48,540 nt of DNA, from NCBI GenBank assembly GCA_025057395.1, contig JANWXU010000014.1:1-48540 (forward strand), in the 5' to 3' direction. Shown here piece by piece: positions 16,574 through 25,904 of this stretch. Numbering within the stretch: the stretch's first letter is position 1; each line of letters starts with the position of its first letter. Source of the stretch: Bacteroidia bacterium (GTDB taxonomy: Bacteria; Bacteroidota; Bacteroidia; J057; JANWXU01). The notes below the pieces were generated by a model, which worked only from the letters and a program-made list of their open reading frames with translations, was not told the origin of the DNA and did not search any database. The translations under genes were made by a program, and so were the position numbers.

Positions 16574-18829
16574 ATGACTTTACCCCTCACTCCTTCACAA
16601 GAGAACTTAGAACTAAAAGAGAAATGGAAATTGTATATTCAAGAGGGGCAAGTTCAAGCTCTTCAACGTCTTATTTCAGAAGGCTTTTCTCCAGACATTA
16701 GCGACGCTGAATTCGGCTCGCTTTTACATCTAGCTATTGAAGCGGGAAAAGCAGAAATAGTTTTTATGTTGGTAAATGCCGGAATTTCTATAGAGGCTAC
16801 CAATAAGGACCGAGATTCTCCCCTTACTTTAGCTCTTTCAAAGAATCAGCCGCATATAGCTAAGTGGCTCCTAGAAAAGGGTGCATCAGTTCACCATAAG
16901 AATCATTTAAGAAATACCCCTTTACATCTAGCAGCCTTGCAGGGAAATGAAGAGATAGTGAGCCTTCTTTTGCTTAAAGGAGCTAACTTAGAGGAAATTA
17001 ATCAATACGGACAAACTCCGCTGCACTGTGCAGTGTATGCAGGAGCTTCAGCAATAGTCTCACTTCTTCTAGCCAAGAAAGCTAACGTAAACCATAAAGA
17101 CAACTTAGGAAGAACTCCACTGCACCTTGCTGCTTATACTGGTAATTTTACAATTACCCAAATTCTACTTTCCTTTGAAGCTTCCATAAATGCCAGTGCT
17201 AACCTAAACTATACGCCCCTTCACTTTGCTGCTCTCAATAATCACCGTGATATAGCCCAACTGCTTATCGAAAGGGGAGCTAATATCGAAGCCACTGCAG
17301 AAAAGGGAAGAACTGCCCTGCATGTTGCTGCCGAAAACGGTAATTTAGCTATTGTTGAACTTCTATTAAGACATGGCGCTACAATTCAAAAGGCTGATGA
17401 ATCAGGAATTACCCCTTTTCACCTTGCCGCAGCTAATGGTAAAGATAAAGTAGTAGCCTACTTTCTAGAGCAAATGCAAGAACTTGAAAAACCAGATAAA
17501 TTAGGAAGATACGCTGTACACTTTGCTGCACAGTATGGTAAGGAAGGAATTCTTGAGCTACTACAAAAGAAGGGCTACTCCTTAGAAGTTACTGACGCAC
17601 AAGGAGCTTTTCCTATCCACTATGCTGCCTCTACCGGAAAAGATAGTACAATACTATGGCTTCTCCAAAAAGGAGCTAACTTGGAGGCTAAAGATAAAAA
17701 AAACAAAACTCCTTTAGATTACGCTGCAGAAGCAGAACAGATTTCATCTGTAACTTTATTACTTCAATTAGGTGCCAAGCCAGATTTTACTAAACATATA
17801 GGCAAAGCTAAAGCAACACTTTTGCATTACGCCGTTGCATGGAATGAAGTGCCTATACTAAAAAAGTTCTACCAATTTACTTCCAGCCTCGAAATAGGAG
17901 ATGCTAAAAATGCAACTCCTTTAGCTTGGGCTTGTGCTCACGGGCATTTAGATTGTATTCTTGCCCTTCTAGAAAAAGGAGCACGCCTAGATAGCAAAGA
18001 CTACACCGGAGCCACCCCCCTGCATTATGCTATAAAAGCAAAGCAAATAGAGGCAGTAAAACTACTTTGCGATTTAGGGGCTAACCTAAGTCAGTGCGAT
18101 ATTAATGGAAGGAGTCCTCTTTACTTATGCGCTGAGGAGGGCGAAGAGAATATTTTAGAAGTTTTACTTTCTTATGGAGCTCCCTTAGATCTAAGAGATT
18201 CCGAAGGTTGGACGGCACTATTTCCGGCGCTAAAATACGAGCACATTCATATATTTGATATACTTTTGCAAAAAGGTTTAGATATAAATCTAACTAACTA
18301 TTCAGGTTTTTCATTGCTTCATTGGGCTGTTGCCAACCAAAGGTTCTCAAAATTAGAATTTTTGCTACAGCGGGGCGCTCTTATTAATGCCAAAGACAAT
18401 TCAGGAAAAACACCTCTTCATATCGCTGCAGAAAAGGGCAACGAAGATATTATAGCTTTTTTGATTGCTAAAGGTGCTTTGATAGATGTAGCAGATAGTA
18501 GCAACAAAATTCCTTTGCACTACGCTGTAGAAGCAAATATAGAGAAGGAGCTCTCCTCTCTCCTAAGTCCTACTCTCATTAATGCTCAAACTATTACCGG
18601 AAATACACCCTTGCATCTAGCTGCTATAAGAGGAAATGTAGCTATTACAAAAATTTTACTTGAAAAAGGAGCAAATCCCTTTGTTTTAAATCATCTTGGT
18701 AAAACTCCCCTAGAAATGGCAGAACTTCATCATCACTATTATTTTGTCCAATTTTTGAAAAGCTATCTAAAAAAATTACCCTTTCTCAAACGTATAAAAG
18801 CTAAACTTCTTATGCTCTTAGGTTTTTAG
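16574..18829 (+). CDS. Ankyrin-repeat protein with about 21 repeats
   Basis: Nearly the whole 751-residue protein is built from tandem 33-residue ankyrin repeats; I count about 21 between residues 48 and 740. Most carry the signature GxTPLHxAAxxGxxxIVxLLLxxGA (for example RNTPLHLAALQGN and GKTPLHIAAEKGN). Repeats 11, 12, 16 and 19 are degenerate. There is no signal peptide or enzymatic domain. The C-terminus is a short basic-hydrophobic tail (KKLPFLKRIKAKLLMLLGF) that could contact a membrane. Ankyrin arrays mediate protein-protein binding; the partner is unknown. Consistent codon use with the neighbours gives no sign of recent transfer. A gene with its own promoter box upstream and 72 bases before the receptor gene, so it is probably transcribed alone. 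Confidence 0.92.
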   Translation: MTLPLTPSQENLELKEKWKLYIQEGQVQALQRLISEGFSPDISDAEFGSLLHLAIEAGKAEIVFMLVNAGISIEATNKDRDSPLTLALSKNQPHIAKWLLEKGASVHHKNHLRNTPLHLAALQGNEEIVSLLLLKGANLEEINQYGQTPLHCAVYAGASAIVSLLLAKKANVNHKDNLGRTPLHLAAYTGNFTITQILLSFEASINASANLNYTPLHFAALNNHRDIAQLLIERGANIEATAEKGRTALHVAAENGNLAIVELLLRHGATIQKADESGITPFHLAAANGKDKVVAYFLEQMQELEKPDKLGRYAVHFAAQYGKEGILELLQKKGYSLEVTDAQGAFPIHYAASTGKDSTILWLLQKGANLEAKDKKNKTPLDYAAEAEQISSVTLLLQLGAKPDFTKHIGKAKATLLHYAVAWNEVPILKKFYQFTSSLEIGDAKNATPLAWACAHGHLDCILALLEKGARLDSKDYTGATPLHYAIKAKQIEAVKLLCDLGANLSQCDINGRSPLYLCAEEGEENILEVLLSYGAPLDLRDSEGWTALFPALKYEHIHIFDILLQKGLDINLTNYSGFSLLHWAVANQRFSKLEFLLQRGALINAKDNSGKTPLHIAAEKGNEDIIAFLIAKGALIDVADSSNKIPLHYAVEANIEKELSSLLSPTLINAQTITGNTPLHLAAIRGNVAITKILLEKGANPFVLNHLGKTPLEMAELHHHYYFVQFLKSYLKKLPFLKRIKAKLLMLLGF

Positions 18830-18901
18830 AATAAAAGTAAAAAATTAATCAATAAACAGATTATTTTTATCTAAGTTTTATTTATATCTACTTTTTTCAT
18901 T

Positions 18902-21900
18902 ATGCTATTTCGAATATGTTTTTGTTTCCTTCCATTATTTTTCATGAGTATTTTGGGGGCTCCTCTTATCGCACAGCTTCCCCAAGCTACAAGTACTTAT
19001 TCTTTAACAGGAACTATACAAACTGAAAATGGAGACCCTATTATAAGTGCTTATATTCAAATTGAAGGAACCATCTTAGGAACCTTATCCGATGCATCTG
19101 GCAACTTTAAACTAACAATTACTCAGCCCTTACCCATTTATTTAGTAGTTTCAATGCCAGGTTTTGCTACTCAACGAATAGAAGTAAGAGATACATCAAA
19201 ACCACTGCAAATTACTCTAATAGCTGAATACAATATCGGCGAAGAAGTAGTTGTTTCTGCTTCCCGAATAAGTGAAACACTGATGCAGTCCCCTGTATCG
19301 ATAGAGAAAGTGGATATATTATCTATTAAAGAAACAGCTAGCTTAAATGCGTACGATGCACTGGCTAGCATTAAAGGAGTAGATATTATTACCAGCAGCA
19401 TTAATTTTAAATCAATTAATACACGATGCTTTAATACTCCGCTCAATGCCCGATTTGTACAACGGATTGACGGAATCGATCTGCAAGCACCAGGAGTTAA
19501 TGTCCCTATTGGAACCCTTAGCGGAAGCACAGACCTAGACATTGAAAGTATTGAACTGGTGCCAGGTACATCCTCTGCCTTATATGGTCCTAATGCTTTC
19601 AATGGACTCTTGAATATCACCACTAAAAGTCCCTTCAAGTATCCAGGTTTGTCTGCTCAGCTCAAAGCGGGCTTTAATCACCTGGATAACAAAGATAGCC
19701 CTGCCAGCTTGATAGGAGACTTTTCTCTTCGTTATGCGAAAATCGTTCATAGTAAATTCGCTTTTAAACTTAATTTCAACTATACTTCTGCCCAAGATTG
19801 GCATGCAAATGACACTCGAGATGTATCTAACTATACAGGAACCAATGATCCTAGAAATAAAATTATTGCCACAAGTAACCGAGAAGGTAACCCTGGTTAT
19901 GATGGATTAAACATTTATGGTGATGAAGTAGCTAATATTTTTGATCGCTCCCTTAATCCATTTTTAGATACCCTACGCGTGAAAGTTGCTCGAACAGGCT
20001 ACCACGAACACGACCTTACTAATTACCAGACTGGCTTCTGGAAAATTGATGCAGCCCTGCATTACAAATTAAGCAAAAACGCAGAAGTATCTTTAAACAG
20101 CCGGTATAGCCGTATCAATTCTTTACTACACGCAGATAACCGAATTAACTTAAAAGACCTCTGGATAACCACTCATAAAATAGAGCTTCAGGGTAGCAAT
20201 TATTTTTTACGCGCCTATGCTACTTTAGAAGATGCCGGAGATGCCTATGACATGCGCTTCGCTGCAATGAACATAAACCGACTATGGAAATCCGATACCA
20301 ATTGGTTCGCTCAATACCAAATGGTATATAGCGGCACCTATAACCTCATCCGTGACATAGCAGGACTTAATGAATTACCCAAATTAGAACCCTTTAACGA
20401 CGCTACTGCTCGCAATTTTGCAGATAGCAACAATGAAACCTTGGGCGAAATTTTATTTAACAGCCCTGCTGTAATAAATTTTCTGCAAGCTACAGGACAG
20501 GATCCAAACATGGTAAAGCAGCTTTTCCGAGGCCAAGCGCGCTTCCTGCCGGGCAGTCTTGATTTCAATAATGCTTTAGAAAAAGTACGCAAAATTTCAG
20601 ATTTTAATCGCGGAGCACAATTTGTAGATCACTCTCGAATGTACCATATTGAGGGTCAATACGACTTTGCTAAACACATCAAGTTTGTACAAATTCTAGC
20701 AGGGACAAGTCTAAGAATCTTTGAGCTCAATTCAAGGGGTGTAGTTTTTGGTGATACAGCAGGGCCCTTCCATATTTCTGAATTTGGCATTTATGCGCAA
20801 GCCACTAAGACCTTAGCAAAGGAGAAGCTTAAGCTCATCGGTTCTTTGCGCCTGGATAAAGCGCCTAACTTTTTAGCTCAAATTAGTCCCCGAATAGCTA
20901 GCGTAACCTCCTTTGGGAAAAAAAAGCAACATAATGTAAGAGCTTCCTACCAAACAGGCTTTCGAATGCCCGACCTTAGGCATCGCTATTTAAACTTTTC
21001 AGTAGCCACCTATCGAGTAATTGGAGGATTTGAGGACGCATTTCAGTATCATGGACTCATTTATACTAACGCAGAAGGACAAAAAGTACAAAATGCCTTT
21101 ACTATCGAATCAGTAGAGAACTTTTTAAGGGCAAGAGCAAAAAGAAATCCTGAGCAAAGAAGAGACCCCCTCCTATTAATTCAGGATTCTCTTCTCTACC
21201 TAAAGAAGCAAAATATGGCTCCTATAAAGCCCGAATTTATTCAAGCATTGGAAGTAGGATACAAGGGAATGCTTTTGCCTAATCTTATGCTGGATGCAGC
21301 TGTATATTATAGCCGTTATACCTCTTTTATTGGAGCAATTAATTTTGTGGGTCCAGCTCGCCAGGACGTAGGAACCCCTTACGTAGCCCTTACAGCTAAA
21401 GACTTAGATTCCTTGCGCCCAGGAGGCGTTGAGCAATTTCAACGCTTTCGTCGTTATGCCAATGCTGAAAAACCCGTAACCACCTGGGGAAGTTCTGTAG
21501 GTATAATTCTTTTCTTGAATAGTAAGTTTACATTTAATACCAATTACACCTATGCCCAAATTCTAAGTCAGGAAGATAAGCAACAACAAATTCAGACAGA
21601 ATTTAATACTCCTCGTCATAAAGTTAATATTTCTCTTACAGCTCGTAATCTATGGAAATTCTTTGGCTTTGGTATACAGTATCGCTACAACGAAGCTTTC
21701 TTTTTTCAATATAGTTTTGCTTCAGGAATTGTACCTACTTATCATCTTGTAGATGCTCAACTTAGCTATTATCTTCCTAAAATGAAAACTCAACTCAAAT
21801 TAGGCGGTACGAATATCCTAAATAATCGACATATCGAAGTGTTTGGAGGACCTACCATTGGTACTGTAGTGTACTTGCAACTTACTTACGATAGCCTGTT

Positions 21901-21907
21901 GAACTAA
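18902..21907 (+). CDS. TonB-dependent outer-membrane receptor
   Basis: This 1001-residue protein has a signal peptide (residues 1-25, ending GAPLIAQ). A carboxypeptidase-regulatory-like domain follows at about 33-110 (SLTGTIQTENGDPI, then SDASGNF), and then a plug domain at about 115-245 (EEVVVSASR, GTSSALYGPNAFNGLLNI). The remaining 750 residues form the beta-barrel, ending in a C-terminal strand (GTVVYLQLTYDSLLN). Such receptors import siderophores, vitamins or glycans across the outer membrane using TonB energy. No SusD-like partner is adjacent, so a polysaccharide utilisation locus is not indicated. The ligand cannot be told from the sequence. The gene stands 134 bases before gpmI. Confidence 0.93.
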   Translation: MLFRICFCFLPLFFMSILGAPLIAQLPQATSTYSLTGTIQTENGDPIISAYIQIEGTILGTLSDASGNFKLTITQPLPIYLVVSMPGFATQRIEVRDTSKPLQITLIAEYNIGEEVVVSASRISETLMQSPVSIEKVDILSIKETASLNAYDALASIKGVDIITSSINFKSINTRCFNTPLNARFVQRIDGIDLQAPGVNVPIGTLSGSTDLDIESIELVPGTSSALYGPNAFNGLLNITTKSPFKYPGLSAQLKAGFNHLDNKDSPASLIGDFSLRYAKIVHSKFAFKLNFNYTSAQDWHANDTRDVSNYTGTNDPRNKIIATSNREGNPGYDGLNIYGDEVANIFDRSLNPFLDTLRVKVARTGYHEHDLTNYQTGFWKIDAALHYKLSKNAEVSLNSRYSRINSLLHADNRINLKDLWITTHKIELQGSNYFLRAYATLEDAGDAYDMRFAAMNINRLWKSDTNWFAQYQMVYSGTYNLIRDIAGLNELPKLEPFNDATARNFADSNNETLGEILFNSPAVINFLQATGQDPNMVKQLFRGQARFLPGSLDFNNALEKVRKISDFNRGAQFVDHSRMYHIEGQYDFAKHIKFVQILAGTSLRIFELNSRGVVFGDTAGPFHISEFGIYAQATKTLAKEKLKLIGSLRLDKAPNFLAQISPRIASVTSFGKKKQHNVRASYQTGFRMPDLRHRYLNFSVATYRVIGGFEDAFQYHGLIYTNAEGQKVQNAFTIESVENFLRARAKRNPEQRRDPLLLIQDSLLYLKKQNMAPIKPEFIQALEVGYKGMLLPNLMLDAAVYYSRYTSFIGAINFVGPARQDVGTPYVALTAKDLDSLRPGGVEQFQRFRRYANAEKPVTTWGSSVGIILFLNSKFTFNTNYTYAQILSQEDKQQQIQTEFNTPRHKVNISLTARNLWKFFGFGIQYRYNEAFFFQYSFASGIVPTYHLVDAQLSYYLPKMKTQLKLGGTNILNNRHIEVFGGPTIGTVVYLQLTYDSLLN

Positions 21908-22041
21908 TTCACTTAAATTAGGAACAATTTTTGCTAATGAGGAGTAACAAGTTAAATTTTAACTACCATACAATACAATTGTTTTATTTGGAATAACATC
22001 AACTCAAAAACAAAATAAGTTTTTAACAACACCAATACATA

Positions 22042-23583
22042 ATGTTAAATTCAAAAGTAATTTTGATAATATTAGATGGCTGGGGAATAGCCGAAGACCC
22101 TACAGTAAGCGCCATTGATAAAGCCAATCTTCCCTTCTACCGTTATCTGATAAAAAATTATCCATTTACGCAGCTTAAAGCTTGTGGAAATGCTGTAGGC
22201 TTGCCCGAAGGACAAATGGGAAATTCTGAAGTGGGTCATATTACCATAGGAGCAGGCCGTATTGTGTATCAAGATTTAGAACGGATTAGTCGTGCTATAG
22301 CCAATGGAGCACTTGAAAAAAATCCTGCCTTTGAACGCCTGCTCAGTTATTGTAATAATAATAATCGCCCCTTGCATATCATGGGCCTAGTTTCTGAAGG
22401 CGGTGTACATAGTTCACTTAATCATTTAATAGGAATTATCGACCTATTACAAAAAGCCCAGTTTTCACAAGATATTTACTTTCATGTATTTACCGATGGT
22501 AGAGATACTGCTCCTACTTCTGCCCTAGGTTTTGTAGAAACCCTAGAGCATCAGCTTAGTAAGCTTCCTAGAGCAAGAATTGCTTCTCTCATTGGGCGTT
22601 ACTACGCAATGGATCGCGATAAACGCTGGGAAAGGACATTAAAGGCTTATAATTTACTAACTCGTGCTGAAGGTCAAAAATTTGAAACAACAAAACAAGC
22701 TATTCTAGCTTCTTATGCCGCCGGCATTACCGATGAATTTATAGAGCCCTGTATTATTGAACCACCTGCCATAATACAGCCTGGTGATGCAGTACTGAAT
22801 TTCAACTTTCGAACCGACAGGAATCGCCAAATTTCTTACGCTCTTTCCCAGGGGCCTATTCCAGAATATGGAATGCAGCCCTTGCCTTTATTTTATGTAA
22901 CGATGAATCGATATGATAAAACCTTTCAAGGAATAGAAGTGTTATTCGATAGAGAACAAGTAATAGAAAGCTTAGGAGAAATTTTAAGCCTAAATGGGAA
23001 AAGTCAAATTCGAATTGCCGAAACAGAAAAATACCCACATGTCACCTTCTTTTTTAATGGTGGACGCGAACTTCCTTTTGAGGGAGAAGAACGTATTCTC
23101 TGTCCTTCTCCCAAAGTACCTACTTATGATATGAAACCGGAAATGAGCATTCGAGAAATAGTGCAGTCTATACTACCTAAAATAGAAAAAAGCGCCGCCG
23201 ATTTTATAGTTATTAATTTTGCAAACCCAGATATGGTAGGTCACACTGGCCAAATGCAAGCTACCATTTTGGCATGTGAAGCAGTGGATAGGGCGTTAGC
23301 AGAAATTATTCCTAAAGCTCTACAAGCAAACTACTGTGTATTAGTTACTGCCGATCATGGCAATGCAGATAAAATGCTTCAGCCAGATGGATCTCCTCAT
23401 ACTGCCCATACATTAGCACCAGTCCCGTTTATTTATGTAGCCCAAAATGCGGCGCAAGTCTCGCTTTCAGAAGGAGGGCTTAGCGATATTGCACCAACCA
23501 TTCTTGGTTTGATGAATTTGCCTATTCCTTCAAGTATGAGTGGTAAGAGCCTGATACTTCACCCTGCATTTGTTCTTCGCTAA
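22042..23583 (+). CDS. gpmI: 2,3-bisphosphoglycerate-independent phosphoglycerate mutase
   Basis: GpmI interconverts 3- and 2-phosphoglycerate in glycolysis and gluconeogenesis using two metal ions (usually manganese) and a phosphoserine intermediate. At 513 residues it has the usual length. D12 (ILDGWG) is a metal ligand and S62 (MGNSEVGH) is the catalytic Ser. VFTDGRDTAP and YYAMDRDKRWER belong to the transferase domain, while NFANPDMVGHTG and TADHGNADKM give the phosphatase-domain metal ligands. The ATG at 22042 matches the expected start. The region upstream is AT-rich, with a near-match promoter box (TTTATTTG). lipB follows in the same frame 39 bases later. Confidence 0.97.
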   Translation: MLNSKVILIILDGWGIAEDPTVSAIDKANLPFYRYLIKNYPFTQLKACGNAVGLPEGQMGNSEVGHITIGAGRIVYQDLERISRAIANGALEKNPAFERLLSYCNNNNRPLHIMGLVSEGGVHSSLNHLIGIIDLLQKAQFSQDIYFHVFTDGRDTAPTSALGFVETLEHQLSKLPRARIASLIGRYYAMDRDKRWERTLKAYNLLTRAEGQKFETTKQAILASYAAGITDEFIEPCIIEPPAIIQPGDAVLNFNFRTDRNRQISYALSQGPIPEYGMQPLPLFYVTMNRYDKTFQGIEVLFDREQVIESLGEILSLNGKSQIRIAETEKYPHVTFFFNGGRELPFEGEERILCPSPKVPTYDMKPEMSIREIVQSILPKIEKSAADFIVINFANPDMVGHTGQMQATILACEAVDRALAEIIPKALQANYCVLVTADHGNADKMLQPDGSPHTAHTLAPVPFIYVAQNAAQVSLSEGGLSDIAPTILGLMNLPIPSSMSGKSLILHPAFVLR

Positions 23584-23622
23584 TTTTTAGTTAGGCTAAG
23601 TTTTTTTGAATTCAAGACTAAA

Positions 23623-24369
23623 TTGCTAATAACTCCCAAAAATAAAAAAGTTTATTTTCAAGACTGGGGTTTTATCCCTTATGCAGAGGCGTGGCAAAAG
23701 CAAAAAAATCTGGTTGAAAAAATAGTACAAATTAAATTAGCCAACCGCAAAACCCGAAGTGTGCAAGAAATATTAGCCACGCCTAACTATTTGATATTCT
23801 GTGAACATCCTCCTGTGTACACTCTTGGAAAAAACGGCAAAATAGCCCACCTTTTAATCACGGAAAAAGAATGCCAAGAAAAAAAAATTGAATTTTTCCC
23901 TATCGATAGAGGGGGAGATATTACCTTCCATGGCCCTGGCCAAATAGTAGGTTATCCAATTTTAGATCTAGAAAATTTTTTTACTGACCTTCATCTTTAT
24001 TTGCGCAAGCTAGAACAAGCTATTATTTCTTTGCTACAAGAATATAATTTGGAGGCAGGAAGAATAGCAGGGCTAACAGGTGTTTGGCTAGGAATAAACA
24101 ATAACCCACGTAAAATTGCAGCTATTGGTATTAGGTGTAGTCGCTGGGTTACGATGCATGGCTTTGCACTTAATATCAATACAGACCTTTCCTTTTTCAA
24201 CCACATTATCCCTTGTGGTATTTCTGATAAAGCTGTCACCTCCTTAGCTAAAGAATTAGGCTACAACGTACCATTAGAAGAAGTTAAACCTAAATTAATA
24301 GCTGCTTTGTCTCAAGAATTTGAATGGGAGTATGAAGTGGAAACCACACAAACAGAAAGAGAGGGCTGA
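23623..24369 (+). CDS. lipB: Octanoyltransferase LipB
   Basis: LipB moves octanoyl groups from octanoyl-ACP to the lipoyl domains of 2-oxoacid dehydrogenases and the glycine cleavage H protein. The 248-residue sequence has RGGDITFHGPGQ (about 98-109), the RKIAAIGI segment with the conserved Lys, and the catalytic Cys at 198 in IIPCGI. The N-terminus is about 25 residues longer than in many homologues. The only in-frame start after the gpmI stop is TTG at 23623; no ATG is available between that stop and the conserved region. A perfect hairpin overlaps the stop codon. The ACP that carries its substrate is encoded in the window by acpP. Confidence 0.94.
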   Translation: MLITPKNKKVYFQDWGFIPYAEAWQKQKNLVEKIVQIKLANRKTRSVQEILATPNYLIFCEHPPVYTLGKNGKIAHLLITEKECQEKKIEFFPIDRGGDITFHGPGQIVGYPILDLENFFTDLHLYLRKLEQAIISLLQEYNLEAGRIAGLTGVWLGINNNPRKIAAIGIRCSRWVTMHGFALNINTDLSFFNHIIPCGISDKAVTSLAKELGYNVPLEEVKPKLIAALSQEFEWEYEVETTQTEREG

Positions 24370-24390
24370 AAAAATAAGCCCTCTCTTTCT
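24354..24390. terminator. Strong hairpin terminator overlapping the lipB stop
   Basis: A perfect 14-base inverted repeat, 24354-24367 and 24377-24390, with a 9-base loop, spans the end of lipB, whose stop codon begins within the left arm. The plus-strand right arm is pyrimidine-rich and continues into TATCTATCTTA. It sits between the convergent lipB and haloperoxidase genes, so it may act in both directions, better on the plus strand. Confidence 0.75.
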
Positions 24391-24416
24391 ATCTATCTTA
24401 GCACTATAACACAGCA

Positions 24417-25769
24417 TTATTTTTTTTCTACAGGAAGTAGAGAAGCAGAAGTTTTATTATTGCTACTATTTTGTTCTTCTTTTCGAGTTTTTATCTTGGA
24501 TAAAATATAGTAGGCTACATTACGGCCTTGCTTCATTCCTAATTTAATAGCAGGCAAGTAGTGTATTCCTCCATAATGACGACTCATACCTGCTTCTTCT
24601 GCTGCTTGTAAAAAACTTTTGAATTTACGAGGTGGAAGCCCTAGAAACATTTCGGTCGAATCAACATAACTAAATTTTTTGCCAAAAAAATGAGTTAAGA
24701 TTACAGCGGAAGCATTCGAAATTACACTGTGTCCGCTTGTATGTTCCGGGAAAAGGGGAGTTTCTAATAGTGGTTGCCAATTAGGATCAATATATTGAGT
24801 AATGTAAGTTTCGGGACGCAAAAGTTTACTATTATATTTTTCCTGCCAGCAGGAAATAAAACCTTCAAATAAACCAATACTCACCATTGCATATACCTCA
24901 GCGCTTTCCATTAAAGAAAGCTTTTTCTTTTTACAAGCTGTTTGAGTAATTAAAATCCAATGTCCTCCTGGTGAAATTTGCCTTCTTAGCATCATTAAGT
25001 GCCCTCTTTGCATCGAAACCTGAGGATTACAATCCCAAAACGAAGCTATTAATTTCTGCTTACGAGTTAACTTTTTAGAAAGCTGATAAAGTGCTAAGTT
25101 GGCTTTGTAAAATTCGGAGTTGGGGTCCGTGCTGAAAGGAATAGGAGGCCCAGGGTTAAATTGTGAAGCAGAATCAAGTACCATGGTGCGAATAGTATGC
25201 CAATGAGGCTCAACAGCTGGACCGTAAGTAGGCGAAGTAGGCACCCATTGCCCCGGTTCATTATAACCAATCACTTTAGGATAGGTACGCGATTGATTAT
25301 AGTTATCCTTTTTAGCCCAATCCATGATTGCTTGAGCTATTTGCTTTCCATAAACTATCGATGCACGATATGTAGTAGTATCGGGCGTTTCCTTACGCAG
25401 AGTATTGAGATGGGCGGTTTTTAATTCATCAATCAAATAGTCTCTCCATACCAACTCTTTAGCGGTTTCAGCAAAAGCTACGGCCGCAACTATACCTGGA
25501 TGATAATTTACACCCGCCGAGGGAACAGGCAATCCAGAAAGACCTTTTAGCTGGCCTGCCAACGAAACCCACTCCTTATTAAAGGCTACTAGAGCCTCAT
25601 AAGCCGCTACATTAGGATAAACATAAATACGACTAGCTACTGGTGGAGTAAAGCCGTCCTGGAGTATAACTTCTGTAAGTACTGTATTCCACTCATGTAA
25701 AATTTGACCACTCCGCAAACTTGGCTGCCCCCATAAAACAAAGGGAAAAAATAAAAAAATCCACATCAT
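24417..25769 (-). CDS. Vanadium-dependent haloperoxidase / PAP2 superfamily protein
   Basis: This 450-residue exported protein has a short signal peptide (residues 1-14, ending FVLWGQ). The C-terminal half carries the PAP2/vanadium-haloperoxidase signature: K and R in KYNSKLLRPE (about 315-325), SGHS with H347, and SRHYGGIHY with R397 and H403. In haloperoxidases the final His binds vanadate and the enzymes oxidise halides with hydrogen peroxide; in phosphatases of the same fold the site cleaves phosphoesters. Sequence alone cannot separate the two activities, but the long helical N-terminus fits the haloperoxidase-like group. The start is the first of two ATGs (25769 and 25766). No partner gene is evident. 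Confidence 0.88.
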   Translation of the reverse strand: MMWIFLFFPFVLWGQPSLRSGQILHEWNTVLTEVILQDGFTPPVASRIYVYPNVAAYEALVAFNKEWVSLAGQLKGLSGLPVPSAGVNYHPGIVAAVAFAETAKELVWRDYLIDELKTAHLNTLRKETPDTTTYRASIVYGKQIAQAIMDWAKKDNYNQSRTYPKVIGYNEPGQWVPTSPTYGPAVEPHWHTIRTMVLDSASQFNPGPPIPFSTDPNSEFYKANLALYQLSKKLTRKQKLIASFWDCNPQVSMQRGHLMMLRRQISPGGHWILITQTACKKKKLSLMESAEVYAMVSIGLFEGFISCWQEKYNSKLLRPETYITQYIDPNWQPLLETPLFPEHTSGHSVISNASAVILTHFFGKKFSYVDSTEMFLGLPPRKFKSFLQAAEEAGMSRHYGGIHYLPAIKLGMKQGRNVAYYILSKIKTRKEEQNSSNNKTSASLLPVEKK

Positions 25770-25904
25770 CTCAAAGCTCTCTTGTGACTTTTGAATATCA
25801 CCACTTCTGCTAAATATTCATTTAATATTTAAAGTTAGTTATTATAAAGTTCTTTTGCAATCTTTCTATATTTAATATAACTAAACATCGACCTACTGGA
25901 TACT

